Source of the DNA: a virus
Virus record (IMG/VR): IMGVR_UViG_3300020430_001474
Coordinates: 1 to 23,274 of that record
Strand: one strand, 5' to 3'
DNA: 23,274 bases
The position numbers and the translations under genes are program-made. Of the stretch, positions 1-8,091 are shown piece by piece; positions within the stretch are counted from its first letter, which is position 1, and each line of letters opens with the position of its first letter. The notes under the pieces were generated by a model that was given only the letters and a program-made list of their open reading frames with translations, did no database searches and was not told where the DNA came from.

Positions 1-359
1 GTAGACGTAAATACCAGTCTTTTAACGTCATGTTTTATACATTCATTAACTATACGGGCTGTAGCTTTTAAGTTGTTATCATAGTTAAAAGTACGTATAA
101 AAGGCGATAACCCCTCAGCAGCATAAGCAGCAAAATGAAATACATAATCAATTTCATGTAGTTCAAATACATGACTGATATCATCAGTAGCTATATTATT
201 AGTATATAATCTAACTTCATTATGTACATTTTCTATATAACCTCCACTTAAATCATCTATACCTACTACTGAATATTCCGGTTTATTTTCTATAATCCAA
301 TCAGCTAATCTACTACCTAATAGACCTGCAACACCTGTTATTAATACTGTTTTATTCAT
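1..359 (-). CDS. NAD-dependent sugar-nucleotide epimerase/dehydratase, N-terminal part
   Basis: Extended short-chain dehydrogenase/reductase that would interconvert a nucleotide sugar, probably UDP- or GDP-linked, in the cytoplasm. I translated 119 residues; the gene runs off the left edge of the window, so the catalytic YxxxK and substrate domain are not visible. The N-terminus begins MNKTVLITG and carries the Rossmann motif TGVAGLLG (residues 8-15), an acidic DDLSGG turn after the second strand (35-40), HFAAYAAEG (75-83) and a VFTS strand (116-119), all typical of GalE-like epimerases. The start overlaps the end of the upstream glycosyltransferase by 8 bases, so the two are probably translationally coupled. 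It likely supplies the sugar donor for the neighbouring transferases. The exact sugar cannot be read from this fragment. Confidence 0.88.
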   Translation of the reverse strand, partial: MNKTVLITGVAGLLGSRLADWIIENKPEYSVVGIDDLSGGYIENVHNEVRLYTNNIATDDISHVFELHEIDYVFHFAAYAAEGLSPFIRTFNYDNNLKATARIVNECIKHDVKRLVFTS

Positions 360-1146
360 ATTTTATACCTTTTATAGTTTTACCTTTTGGGCTATGTGAA
401 TTATTTGAAAATAATGAAGGTGGATGACCCCATTTATAATTAAATAATTCAGCAGCTGGTTGTTCAGATTCTTTAAATCTAATCCCTTCTTTACCATTTT
501 TAGTAGCTGAACTACCAAAATGATATAAATGTGCATTATGTGTTCTAGTAAAACCTAATCCCATCAAATCTAATTTTAGGAAAAAATCCCAATCACATAT
601 AAATGGAGATTGATACATTACATCAAATCCACCTGCTGCCATATAATACTTCTTATACATAGCAAAAGGAAATATACCTCCATCTACTGTTAATTTATCT
701 TTTTTTATTGATGTTTCATATTTTATAAATTCTTCATATTTAAATTCCTTAGGTGTTCTTCCAAAATCATATTCAGGGAAGTTAAAGATACTAGGACCTG
801 TAGGTTCAATTTGATTTAAAGTTAATACTGATTTTTCCTTTAAGTCATTTAATATAGCTACATCCCAATCCTTACAAAATACATTATCATCATTAACAAT
901 AAAAATAATTTCATTATTAGCATTCATTACCCCTAAATTAAGAGCCTGTTGCATACCTTGATTAGTTGCTAAATCAAGTACTAAAATATGTTCAATAAAA
1001 TCATCTAACACGTCCTTAGATTCTTCTATAAATCCATCTACGGCTACTATAATTTCATTTTCATGTTTTTGTTGTTCAATAGCTGATTTTAAACATAAAT
1101 GTAAATAATCAGGATTTCTGTATGTAGGTATTATTAAACTAATCAT
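352..1146 (-). CDS. Glycosyltransferase family 2 (GT-A fold)
   Basis: Predicted inverting GT-A glycosyltransferase of 264 residues. It starts MISLIIPTYRNPDYL, the typical first strand of family 2, and has a metal/nucleotide-binding NDD at about residues 85-87 within IFIVNDDNVF. GGFD and CDWDFFLKL further on resemble the usual acceptor-side region. An in-frame ATG 33 bases upstream lies inside the preceding gene. The start at 1146 is preferred because it forms an ATGA overlap with the upstream stop and begins directly at the family's first beta strand. It is part of a run of transferases and ends overlapping the epimerase gene. Donor and acceptor are unknown; a surface, virion or DNA-base glycan are all possible. 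Confidence 0.85.
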   Translation of the reverse strand: MISLIIPTYRNPDYLHLCLKSAIEQQKHENEIIVAVDGFIEESKDVLDDFIEHILVLDLATNQGMQQALNLGVMNANNEIIFIVNDDNVFCKDWDVAILNDLKEKSVLTLNQIEPTGPSIFNFPEYDFGRTPKEFKYEEFIKYETSIKKDKLTVDGGIFPFAMYKKYYMAAGGFDVMYQSPFICDWDFFLKLDLMGLGFTRTHNAHLYHFGSSATKNGKEGIRFKESEQPAAELFNYKWGHPPSLFSNNSHSPKGKTIKGIKYE

Positions 1147-1832
1147 ATTTTTTTCCAATTTGTTAATGGTGATAACCAAGCTGTTTCTCCATGAGTAGCA
1201 TAACCTGGTATAGGTGTTACTAAATATTTTTTATCCATAACTAAATCTAAAAACATTTGAAAATCATTAGGGTGGGTACCCGAAGTATGCTTTCTAAGAG
1301 TTTCCTCACAATTTTTTAATGTACTAACCTTAGCTGCAAATGTCATTGTTGTACTATTAGTTATCTTCCAATGTACGGAATCAGTTAAGTATACCCTAGT
1401 AGTTTCAGATCTTCCTTCACAATAAGGATTACCTCCTTCATTTGGATCCATATACTTATCTGGGTGGTCATAAAGGGAAACAAAATCAGCACCTAAATCA
1501 AACCCCTCTAATAATATTTTTTGGCTACCTGGTTTATGTAAATAATCATTTTCTAAAAAGTAAACTATTTCATCATCATTATAAGTAAGTGCTTCATTAA
1601 GGGCTACATTAAAAGTAGCAGCACCATTACCCATTTCTAAATAGGATATTTCAGATCTAGGATGGTATCTTTGAATCATATCATTAGTTTCCGCAGATAC
1701 ATTATCAGCTAAAATAGACCAATTAGCATCTTTAAATTCTTTAGTAGCATTTTTTAAACATGCCTCATTATTTATATAGTCTGGTTTTACTTTATTGTAA
1801 CCAGCATCTGAAATTCTATATATTATTCTCAT
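1143..1832 (-). CDS. Glycosyltransferase-like protein (probable GT-A fold)
   Basis: A 229-residue protein that I read as a divergent GT-A-type glycosyltransferase. A strand followed by an acidic cluster, IVYFLENDYLH (about 88-98), sits where family 2 enzymes hold DxD, and NGAATFN precedes it like the usual donor-site loop. HPNDFQMFL and the C-terminal HGETAW could form the acceptor and metal site. The N-terminal strand is MRIIYRISD rather than the classic VSVIIPTYN, so the assignment is less certain than for its neighbours. Start and stop both overlap adjacent genes in ATGA fashion, which supports 1832 as the start and operonic translation with the methyltransferase before it and the GT2 after it. 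Confidence 0.65.
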   Translation of the reverse strand: MRIIYRISDAGYNKVKPDYINNEACLKNATKEFKDANWSILADNVSAETNDMIQRYHPRSEISYLEMGNGAATFNVALNEALTYNDDEIVYFLENDYLHKPGSQKILLEGFDLGADFVSLYDHPDKYMDPNEGGNPYCEGRSETTRVYLTDSVHWKITNSTTMTFAAKVSTLKNCEETLRKHTSGTHPNDFQMFLDLVMDKKYLVTPIPGYATHGETAWLSPLTNWKKI

Positions 1833-2443
1833 ATTCTTTTTATAATTGTAAATCCATTATTGTAAGTAAATCTATCTACAAGTTCCCATGTACCTCTATT
1901 AGCAACTAAAAATTCATATACTGCATCCCAAACACCTTTATTAGGAGTTAGTTCACCATATTTTTCAATTATCCAAGCATTTTCAGAACTTAAAGGCTCA
2001 CTTTGGTGAGCAAAAGAAGTAGTATCATGGAAGCAAATATATTTTTTAGCTTTATCAGAATGAAGTTCTAATTCCTTAACTAATTGATCATAACAATGCC
2101 AGGTATCTATAAATAATAAATCGGTTTTCTCTATTTCGGTTGTAAGAACATCTACCTTATTAAATTTAAATGGTATATTATAAGCCCTAGCTGTATCTTC
2201 TAAATCAGTAATAGGATCTTTAGTAGCACCTAACCACTTTTGAGGGTTTTCTAAATCATATAAATACAATCCATTTTTAGGCATTCCAGCTAACCATCCC
2301 CAAGCTGATATACAAGTTCTAACTCCCATTTCTGTTATATGGTCTACTTCTTGAGCTAGTTCTACTATTTTAGGTATATGTAGATTAATATCACTATCAT
2401 TTTGATATAATTCGGATATTTTCTTGTTTAAATCTATTATCAT
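1829..2443 (-). CDS. Class I SAM-dependent methyltransferase (type 24-like)
   Basis: A 204-residue Rossmann-type methyltransferase. ITEMGVRTCIS (about 36-46) is the SAM-binding motif I region (E-x-G-x-R), LYLYDLENP the second strand with its acidic residue, DLLFIDTWHCYDQLVKEL the motif IV region, and YICFHDT the metal/acid strand seen in the Methyltransf_24 and cephalosporin-hydroxylase-like group. These enzymes commonly methylate sugars or small O-linked substrates, and its position inside a glycosyltransferase run fits a sugar O-methyltransferase. The stop overlaps the next start and its own start overlaps the preceding stop. The substrate is inferred only from context. Confidence 0.75.
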   Translation of the reverse strand: MIIDLNKKISELYQNDSDINLHIPKIVELAQEVDHITEMGVRTCISAWGWLAGMPKNGLYLYDLENPQKWLGATKDPITDLEDTARAYNIPFKFNKVDVLTTEIEKTDLLFIDTWHCYDQLVKELELHSDKAKKYICFHDTTSFAHQSEPLSSENAWIIEKYGELTPNKGVWDAVYEFLVANRGTWELVDRFTYNNGFTIIKRI

Positions 2444-3063
2444 AGTGTGCTGTAGTATTCGTTTTGTTTTTCTTGTCTTTTAATATCCTTAGGATGGTAC
2501 AATGCTAAACCTTCATTAGCAGGTAATGCTGCATAAGTTTTATAACCTTCCAATACTTCATGTACTTTATTTTTCCATTTAATTTCTGGTTTATTTTTCC
2601 AAATGCGCCATTGATAATCAGGCCAATTAACCCATTCTTTATCATTTACATTCCAACCCCATTTATTAATATGTTCAGTAGTTAAACCTTTAACAGTATT
2701 AACTCTAGGAACTAAATAAACCTCATTATCTGGGTTTGCTTGTAATATAAAAGGTAAATCATTAATTAAAGATACAGCAGGATATTCATCAGCATCTATT
2801 TGAAATATATAATCACCACTACATAATTCTGTTAATTGGTTTTTCCAATCGGCAAAATGGTGTTTGAATACTTTAGCATGATAAGTACAACAATCATCAC
2901 CTCTTAATTCTGATAAACGGTGCCATACTTCTGGTGTACCGTTTTTCTTATCAAATAAAATAACTATTTCATCTTCCTTTCTTTTATGTTTTAAAAGAAA
3001 ATTTAATAAATGAGTAATTTCTTTTAACTCATTACAAACTGTAATAGCATAACTAATCTTCAT
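2440..3063 (-). CDS. Glycosyltransferase family 2, short form
   Basis: A 207-residue GT-A glycosyltransferase beginning MKISYAITVCNE. It has the DxD-type motif QIDADEYP (residues 89-95) that binds the divalent cation and nucleotide sugar, a Trp-rich region typical of the SPP/RfaF-like GT2 group (WRIWKN, IKWKNKVHEVLEGY), and ends LYHPKDIKRQEKQNEYY, a layout common in family 2 enzymes acting on lipopolysaccharide-type glycans. The open frame extends 18 codons further upstream, but that part overlaps the preceding gene. The start at 3063 puts the family's first strand at the N-terminus. The GGAGGGG before this ATG is forced by the upstream gene's Gly-Gly-Asp codons and need not be a ribosome-binding site. 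Confidence 0.82.
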   Translation of the reverse strand: MKISYAITVCNELKEITHLLNFLLKHKRKEDEIVILFDKKNGTPEVWHRLSELRGDDCCTYHAKVFKHHFADWKNQLTELCSGDYIFQIDADEYPAVSLINDLPFILQANPDNEVYLVPRVNTVKGLTTEHINKWGWNVNDKEWVNWPDYQWRIWKNKPEIKWKNKVHEVLEGYKTYAALPANEGLALYHPKDIKRQEKQNEYYSTL

Positions 3064-3514
3064 CCCCTCCTGGTAATATTCCAATATATGAAAGTGCATC
3101 CATGTAATCACGTTCATGAAATCTTTTAATAGTTTTCATATTTGGTTTATGAGTAATTTTATTTCCTTGTTTATCTTCTTCCGGTTCATCTAACTCTTCA
3201 GCTTTAACCGCTGACCAAGACCAATTTTCAGCATCTACACCTTCAGCAAATACCATACCTTTATCTGGTAAATTAATAGTATTAGGTAGCCAAACTAATT
3301 CTGTTTCCTTATCTATCCAAGCTAAATCTTTATAAATTTCTGGTAACACTGACATTTGTTCTTCAAAAAATGCCTCTCCCTTTTTCATTAAAGAATTAGT
3401 CCAAAAACCACAAGACATACTAAAATAATTAGTTATTTCAGGAGTTACTTCTACTTTATAACATAGATCACCTCCTGATTTAGGGCAATCTATTATTTCA
3501 TCATATTGTTGCAT
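3053..3514 (-). CDS. Conserved phage-type hypothetical protein
   Basis: A 153-residue acidic protein of unknown function. The N-terminus has a short Cys segment (DCPKSGGDLCYKVEVTPE, about 9-26) and a third Cys at SCGFW. The middle alternates charged helices and Trp-rich stretches (ENWSWSAV), followed by an acidic linker EELDEPEEDKQGNK and an HERDYMDALSYIG tail. It has no signal peptide or membrane segment. The acidic linker and compact form resemble small conserved proteins of marine T4-like phages, but I cannot assign a role. It lies between the GT4 genes and the GT2 genes and is not obviously a glycan enzyme. Confidence 0.6.
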   Translation of the reverse strand: MQQYDEIIDCPKSGGDLCYKVEVTPEITNYFSMSCGFWTNSLMKKGEAFFEEQMSVLPEIYKDLAWIDKETELVWLPNTINLPDKGMVFAEGVDAENWSWSAVKAEELDEPEEDKQGNKITHKPNMKTIKRFHERDYMDALSYIGILPGGDED

Positions 3515-3517
3515 AAT

Positions 3518-4816
3518 TTAAACTTTAGGTATATTTAATTTAGGTGCCGTTATATTAGGCAAATTTAATTTAATTTCCTTAGCAAATTCAGGTAAATTAG
3601 CATCTAATATATTACCAACTAATTCCTTCATTTTATCATATGAATAATTTTCTTTAATAAAATGTCCCTGTCGCTTACCTCCTACAGTAAATTTTTTATA
3701 ATTATCATAAACATCTTTTAGTGCTTTTTTAGCCTGTCCATAATCTACTCTAAACCATTGGGTTTCCTTCATCAACCATTGATTAGCAGCACTTGCGTCT
3801 ACATTTTCCAATTTACCACCTAATACAACAGAATATTCAGGTTCTATAAAATCCATATGTCCTGACCATCCAGAAACTATTAATGGTTTTTTAGATAAAC
3901 ACCACTCAGCTAATGGTCTACCAAAACCTTCACCCTTAGTAAAACTAATCATAGCTTTACATTTTGGATGATTATATAATTCATTCATTTGTTTATCTGA
4001 TAGAGCTCCATTTAAAATATAAACATTCGGTAAATCATGGTCACCAACAACACCTTTAATTTGATGTATTTTATCTAATATTTGTTCTCTACTCATGTAA
4101 CTATTTTTACCATTAGATGCTTTTAATAGTAATGCCGGTCTATTTTTCTTACCTTTAAATGTTTCAAAAAATATTTTAACCATTTCACCTACATTTTTTC
4201 TATCATGACCTAAAGCACCTTGCATCCAATGACCAACAAATAAATAACAAAATGAATCAGGTATAGCACTTAAATCAAGTTCTACTTCCTTACTAGGTAA
4301 ATGTTTATACACATCATTTTTAACACCTTCAAATACTACATGAATAGGTTTATTAACCTTAAGTATAGTACCAGTTACTCTATTGGTATTAGGATCTCTA
4401 CCCTCAAATTTCATATTTTCAAATACTTGCTTACTATGCTTAGATGAGGTCCAAGTCATATCCATTCTGTTTATACCTTCAATCCAAGTATGTTGGCAAC
4501 CTGTACTTTCAATACCTGCAGTACATCCAATATTATATTTACCTACTCTGGTAAACTCATTAGGGATAGTGATTTGCATCCAAATATCAGGTTTTTGATC
4601 TTGCCTTACTCCTTGTATAGTTAATGCAAGCAAGTGTTCCCATTCTTTATTATCCTTACAAAAACCTGTAGGTGTATTACCCCATTTTTGAGACAATAAT
4701 TGAACATTATATTTATCTAAATCAATAATAGATTGTACTATATCTCTAGCCCTAGCACCATAACCACTATAAGTGTTAAATGGGCAACTAATTATAAAAA
4801 CTGGTTTATTTTTCAT
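3518..4816 (-). CDS. Glycosyltransferase family 4 (GT-B fold)
   Basis: Predicted retaining GT-B glycosyltransferase of 432 residues. The N-terminal Rossmann domain opens with VFIISCPFNTYSGYGARARDI, with the glycine-rich acceptor-side loop. The C-terminal domain carries the GT4 signature E-x7-E, seen as EGFGRPLAE (296-304), after a YILNGALSD turn and an AMISFTKG strand, and this signature binds the donor nucleotide and sugar. The ATG shares one base with the stop of the preceding GT4 (TAATG), so the two are translationally coupled. The C-terminal tail contains a short Leu/Pro repeat (NLPNITAPKLNIPK). Its two-domain size is normal for the family. The donor sugar is not identifiable. Confidence 0.88.
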   Translation of the reverse strand: MKNKPVFIISCPFNTYSGYGARARDIVQSIIDLDKYNVQLLSQKWGNTPTGFCKDNKEWEHLLALTIQGVRQDQKPDIWMQITIPNEFTRVGKYNIGCTAGIESTGCQHTWIEGINRMDMTWTSSKHSKQVFENMKFEGRDPNTNRVTGTILKVNKPIHVVFEGVKNDVYKHLPSKEVELDLSAIPDSFCYLFVGHWMQGALGHDRKNVGEMVKIFFETFKGKKNRPALLLKASNGKNSYMSREQILDKIHQIKGVVGDHDLPNVYILNGALSDKQMNELYNHPKCKAMISFTKGEGFGRPLAEWCLSKKPLIVSGWSGHMDFIEPEYSVVLGGKLENVDASAANQWLMKETQWFRVDYGQAKKALKDVYDNYKKFTVGGKRQGHFIKENYSYDKMKELVGNILDANLPEFAKEIKLNLPNITAPKLNIPKV

Positions 4817-6267
4817 TAATATAAAATTTTATGGTTAAGTATTTTACCTTTATAAGCCGTAGCATTTACAATTTCAAATTGTTCTCTTGGTTCCCAAACA
4901 TCCCAACAAGCATGAGCAGCTTCAATAAACCTTTCTGCTTGTTTTTCAGCTGTAAACCCAGCTTCATCTGAAATAGCCCATTCTCTACCTTTAAGGCCTA
5001 ATTTCTTTCTATCTTCTCTGCTTAAAGCATAAACCTCTTGTATTCTTTCCATGGCATCTTCCCATCTACATCTATCATCAAAAATATAAGGTGTAGGAGG
5101 TGAACCTTGGATAGATCTACTAGTAGGGAATACTGGAAATACCCAATCGCCATGTTCCTTAAAAGTACCCCTATGATTAGAAGGTATTTCAGGTGATGGA
5201 GTAAACCATTTACCTTTATCATCTACAAATCTCATTTGGTCTTGCATACCACCTGTTACATTAGCAATTAATGGAGTACCTGCTAACATAGCTTCTGTGA
5301 TTGTTAATCCCCATCCCTCATTAGATGTTAATAATATTTGAGCATCCGCTATATTATAATAAAAATTAAGGAATTTTCTATCTAATTTATTTGTAGAAAA
5401 TAATACATTATCTTTATAATGTTCATCAAATAGATATTCTTTTACTTTAATTAAATCAGTACCAGCATTAGTAGTTAATTCTGTATGTAATAAAAATCTA
5501 CATTTAGCCGCTTTTTCCTTAGGTAAAGTATCTAAAAAGGCTCTAAAAGCTAACATAGCATCTGGAATTTGTTTCCTGCGAATGTTTCTAGAATTAAAGA
5601 ATAAAACAAAATCTACCTCTTGTTGGTGAAATAAATTATTTTTAAATATAATCATTTCCTTATACTGATCATGATCTTTATCTATAGGAAAATAGTGGTT
5701 ATGATTTAAACCATGTGGTAAGTATTTAAATACTCTTTTACTGTTATCACAATCAGCTAATACTAATTTATTAATATTTACTGTTTGTTTAGATATACCC
5801 ATTAATAAATCACATGCCTCATAATAAGGTTGGTTATATCTAGGTGCAGGATAGTCATCCCATATATTAAGATAAAAGATAGGACATTTTTTTCTAATAT
5901 CATCTTCAGCATTAAATACATGTGTAAAGTATCTAGGATCAGTAAATAACATTAGAGCATCTGGTTTTTCTTGTTCCAAGATACCTAATATCTGTTCCTC
6001 AGTACCATAATTTTCTACACAGTATAATTTACATGAAGCATCCTCAACACCTGTTTGTTCCTGAACGGACTTATCCATGTCTAATACTTTACCTTTATCT
6101 GGGTGATTTACTGCTCCAGCAATATTTACCCAATTAAAATGATGCGAAGTACCCAATACTATTTCTTTGGCTACTGTAGCTACACCTGAATGGACTCTAA
6201 TATCATCACAGATTAAAACAATTTTTTTCCTCTCATCTCGAGGGATATGTTTAAAACTTTTATTCAT
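4816..6267 (-). CDS. Glycosyltransferase family 4 (GT-B fold), second copy
   Basis: A 483-residue GT-B enzyme. The N-terminal domain starts KKIVLICDDIRVHSGVATVAKEI, a typical GT4 first strand and Gly loop. The C-terminal domain shows FFNSRNIRRKQIPDAMLAF, like the donor-domain entry strand and Arg/Lys pair, and the signature EGWGLTITE (317-325), an E-x7-E motif, followed by AGTPLIANVTGG. It is not a recent duplicate of the downstream GT4, since the two share only family motifs. It is the second gene after the promoter at 6489-6516, so both GT4 genes are probably expressed from there. The target could be a surface glycan or a modified base. Confidence 0.88.
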   Translation of the reverse strand: MNKSFKHIPRDERKKIVLICDDIRVHSGVATVAKEIVLGTSHHFNWVNIAGAVNHPDKGKVLDMDKSVQEQTGVEDASCKLYCVENYGTEEQILGILEQEKPDALMLFTDPRYFTHVFNAEDDIRKKCPIFYLNIWDDYPAPRYNQPYYEACDLLMGISKQTVNINKLVLADCDNSKRVFKYLPHGLNHNHYFPIDKDHDQYKEMIIFKNNLFHQQEVDFVLFFNSRNIRRKQIPDAMLAFRAFLDTLPKEKAAKCRFLLHTELTTNAGTDLIKVKEYLFDEHYKDNVLFSTNKLDRKFLNFYYNIADAQILLTSNEGWGLTITEAMLAGTPLIANVTGGMQDQMRFVDDKGKWFTPSPEIPSNHRGTFKEHGDWVFPVFPTSRSIQGSPPTPYIFDDRCRWEDAMERIQEVYALSREDRKKLGLKGREWAISDEAGFTAEKQAERFIEAAHACWDVWEPREQFEIVNATAYKGKILNHKILY

Positions 6268-6281
6268 TTTTTTAATAACTT

Positions 6282-6470
6282 TTATAGGTCAATATTTGTT
6301 TGATTTGTAATTTTCTTCCTAAAATCATCGTCTGTTAGAAATAAAAATAAACTTCTATCTGCTAATTTTTGGAATGAAAACTTACGCCTAACACATTCTA
6401 CTTTAAAATTTTCAAATAGTTGGCTTTGTACCTTGACACTAGTAAGTGTCATTTTTTGTTTTGCACTCAT
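6282..6470 (-). CDS. Small ribbon-helix-helix-like protein
   Basis: A 62-residue basic protein. Its pattern fits a ribbon-helix-helix DNA-binding fold: a short strand (LTSVKVQSQ, about 9-17), helix A (LFENFKVECVRRK, 18-30), a turn, and helix B (SFQKLADRSLFLFL, 32-45), then a charged tail. This class includes Arc- and CopG-type repressors. It is the first gene after a well-formed promoter, so it could regulate the glycan operon behind it or its own transcription. The start is preceded by AAATTAAATT with no Shine-Dalgarno sequence, as elsewhere in the window. The fold call rests on spacing and hydrophobic pattern only. Confidence 0.55.
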   Translation of the reverse strand: MSAKQKMTLTSVKVQSQLFENFKVECVRRKFSFQKLADRSLFLFLTDDDFRKKITNQTNIDL

Positions 6471-6488
6471 AATTTAATTTTTAATAAC

Positions 6489-6516
6489 ATTATATTTGTT
6501 TATACATATATGTAAA
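6489..6516 (-). promoter_or_regulatory. Predicted promoter for the glycan operon
   Basis: On the minus strand TTTACA (6516-6511) is followed after 16 bases by TATAAT (6494-6489), a near-consensus housekeeping-type promoter about 20 bases before the start at 6470. The spacer contains the 13-base word CATATATGTATAA (6512-6500), repeated exactly before hsp20. It sits in one of the few real intergenic gaps (6471-6533). Confidence 0.6.
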
Positions 6517-6533
6517 TATATGAAAGTTAACAT

Positions 6534-7439
6534 TTAACTCCAAAGTGTTTGACATTGTCCACACTTGCAAGGGTATTTTTGATCCTTTATTTTACCATTT
6601 GAATCAAAAACACTACTAATAAAATCTAATATTGATTTTTTAGCTTTACCTAATTTAATTTTACCACTAGCAGGACTAAACTCCTGTATTCTACTTTGTG
6701 GCCAATCACTTTCTTCCCATAATTTTCTTTTAACAATAAAATACTTAATATTAATTTTATCTAATGGAATATTATATTGTTCTGAAAAATATTGTTTATA
6801 TAGTATTAATTGAAACTGTTTATCCTCATCTTTTTTCATTCTATCAGTCCAACCTCTAGTACTAGTTTTAATATCTATTATATCAAATGTATCTGATACT
6901 TCATTATATATGACTAAATCTAAATAACCAGTATATAATAGATTATTCATAAATTTATTAGGTGGTTGAATTACAGGTAATTCTATACCAACTAAATGAG
7001 AATTTTTTCTTGAAAAATATCCACCTACCTTTTTCTTTAAAAAGTTTAGTATTTCAACTCCATCCTCAAAGAATTCTCTCATCTGAACTGCATCCGAAAA
7101 ATGTGTTTTATTATTCTTTTTGTATTGTTTTGAATATTCTTCCATGAATATTGTTTGGAAGTCATCCACTAAGTCTAATCTATTAGCCGCCGCTTTAGAT
7201 TCTTCGTATAATACTGTTAAATAATTTTGAATGCTTTCATGAATTGCTGTTCCAAATATCATATAAATGGATGGTTCCCTTTGGCTAATTTTATCTTTAT
7301 AATGCAATTTCCATCTATGAGGACATTGCTTGTACATAGATAATTGAGAATATGAAATATGCTTTTGGATAGCATAGTTAATATCTTCAGGAGGATTATT
7401 TCTAATCTCCTTAACTATTTGGGGAACCTTTCTTGCCAT
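6534..7439 (-). CDS. PD-(D/E)XK nuclease with probable Fe-S cluster (RecB/Cas4-like)
   Basis: A 301-residue nuclease of the RecB/Cas4/AddB-type PD-(D/E)XK family. It has ISYSQLSMYKQCPHRW (28-43) with Cys39, GTAIHE with His67, GYLDLVI with Asp174, DIIDIKTS with Asp189 and Lys191 as the metal-binding D-x-K pair, and QFQLILYK (208-215), the QxxxY-like motif IV. Three more cysteines lie at the extreme C-terminus (Cys291, Cys293, Cys296 in CKCGQC). With Cys39 they give the four ligands of the iron-sulfur staple seen in AddB and Cas4. It probably trims or processes DNA ends during replication or recombination, as a stand-alone nuclease without a helicase domain. It directly abuts the DUF1599-like gene. 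Confidence 0.85.
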   Translation of the reverse strand: MARKVPQIVKEIRNNPPEDINYAIQKHISYSQLSMYKQCPHRWKLHYKDKISQREPSIYMIFGTAIHESIQNYLTVLYEESKAAANRLDLVDDFQTIFMEEYSKQYKKNNKTHFSDAVQMREFFEDGVEILNFLKKKVGGYFSRKNSHLVGIELPVIQPPNKFMNNLLYTGYLDLVIYNEVSDTFDIIDIKTSTRGWTDRMKKDEDKQFQLILYKQYFSEQYNIPLDKINIKYFIVKRKLWEESDWPQSRIQEFSPASGKIKLGKAKKSILDFISSVFDSNGKIKDQKYPCKCGQCQTLWS

Positions 7440-7868
7440 TTATTTTTTCCACTTATCACGCCCTACTAATAAACCAATTATACCATAATTAGCTATATCA
7501 ATAAACGTGTCTTCCATACCTTCTCCTTTAACATAATTTTTACCATTAGCAAGAAGATTTTTTAATCTAGAAATTTTATCAGTTAATCTAATACATAAAC
7601 CTGTTAATGAGAATTTTTTATCTGATTCATCAGTTAAATCACCCCCTAAAGCAATATTATTTAAACCATAATCCATATGTTTACGAGCAAACATATCATA
7701 CATTTCTGATTGGATTTTTTTAAACTCATCAGCTAACTCAGGGTATTCAGTTTCAAATACTTCAACAACACCTAAACCATCTATGGTTTCACCATTAGAT
7801 TCTTCTATTGCTTTATCAAATTCCTCCTCACCTACTAATTCATAATACTTTTTTACACTATCACCCAT
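7440..7868 (-). CDS. DUF1599-like protein (nucleotide modification associated domain type)
   Basis: A 142-residue protein. The second half resembles DUF1599, which I recall is also described as a nucleotide-modification-associated domain: MYDMFARKHMDYG (about 56-68), CIRLTDKISRLKNL (92-105) and EDTFIDIANYGIIGLL (119-134). The His-x-x-Tyr-Gly and Asp-Lys/Arg-Leu patterns suggest an all-helical metal-dependent fold related to MazG-type nucleotide hydrolases. The acidic first 45 residues are outside the domain. A role in modified-nucleotide metabolism fits the deazapurine genes further upstream. It overlaps the preceding stop by 8 bases and abuts the nuclease gene after it. Confidence 0.7.
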   Translation of the reverse strand: MGDSVKKYYELVGEEEFDKAIEESNGETIDGLGVVEVFETEYPELADEFKKIQSEMYDMFARKHMDYGLNNIALGGDLTDESDKKFSLTGLCIRLTDKISRLKNLLANGKNYVKGEGMEDTFIDIANYGIIGLLVGRDKWKK

Positions 7869-8091
7869 TTACTTGTTTTTTACCATTGTTAAAATACTTT
7901 TCTAATATTTCTAATCTTTCATGAGCTGAAGATAATAACTTAAGTGCTTCAGTACAGTTGTCCCAGTAATCCTTAGTTGAATGATCACCAATACCAGCTG
8001 GGTGTCCAGTAAGTAATTTAACACTTGCTAATGCTTTAGCTTTATCTGCCTCAGCTTCTTTTTTTAGGAAATTGTATACTTCTATATTCAT
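7861..8091 (-). CDS. Small helical hypothetical protein
   Basis: A 76-residue protein with no recognised domain. It appears all-helical: an N-terminal helix (VYNFLKKEAEADKAKALASVKLL), a conserved-looking loop TGHPAGIGDHST with two His and one Asp (about 28-39), and a second long helix (ALKLLSSAHERLEILEKYF). The GIGDHST loop between two helices is the kind of small core motif kept in phage proteins, but I cannot name a function. Start and stop overlap neighbouring genes, which supports it being real and co-translated with gp62 and the DUF1599-like gene. Confidence 0.6.
   Translation of the reverse strand: MNIEVYNFLKKEAEADKAKALASVKLLTGHPAGIGDHSTKDYWDNCTEALKLLSSAHERLEILEKYFNNGKKQVNG

Noticed and set aside
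3064-3070. GGAGGGG as a strong Shine-Dalgarno for the GT2 at 3063
   Set aside because: It encodes Gly-Gly of the preceding gene, and no other gene in the window uses such a site.
4383-4598. Plus-strand open frame inside the GT4 gene
   Set aside because: Low-complexity antisense frame, no motifs, no independent leader.
5022-5222. Minus-strand 66-codon frame inside the second GT4
   Set aside because: Alternate frame across the GT4 C-terminal domain, no recognisable features.
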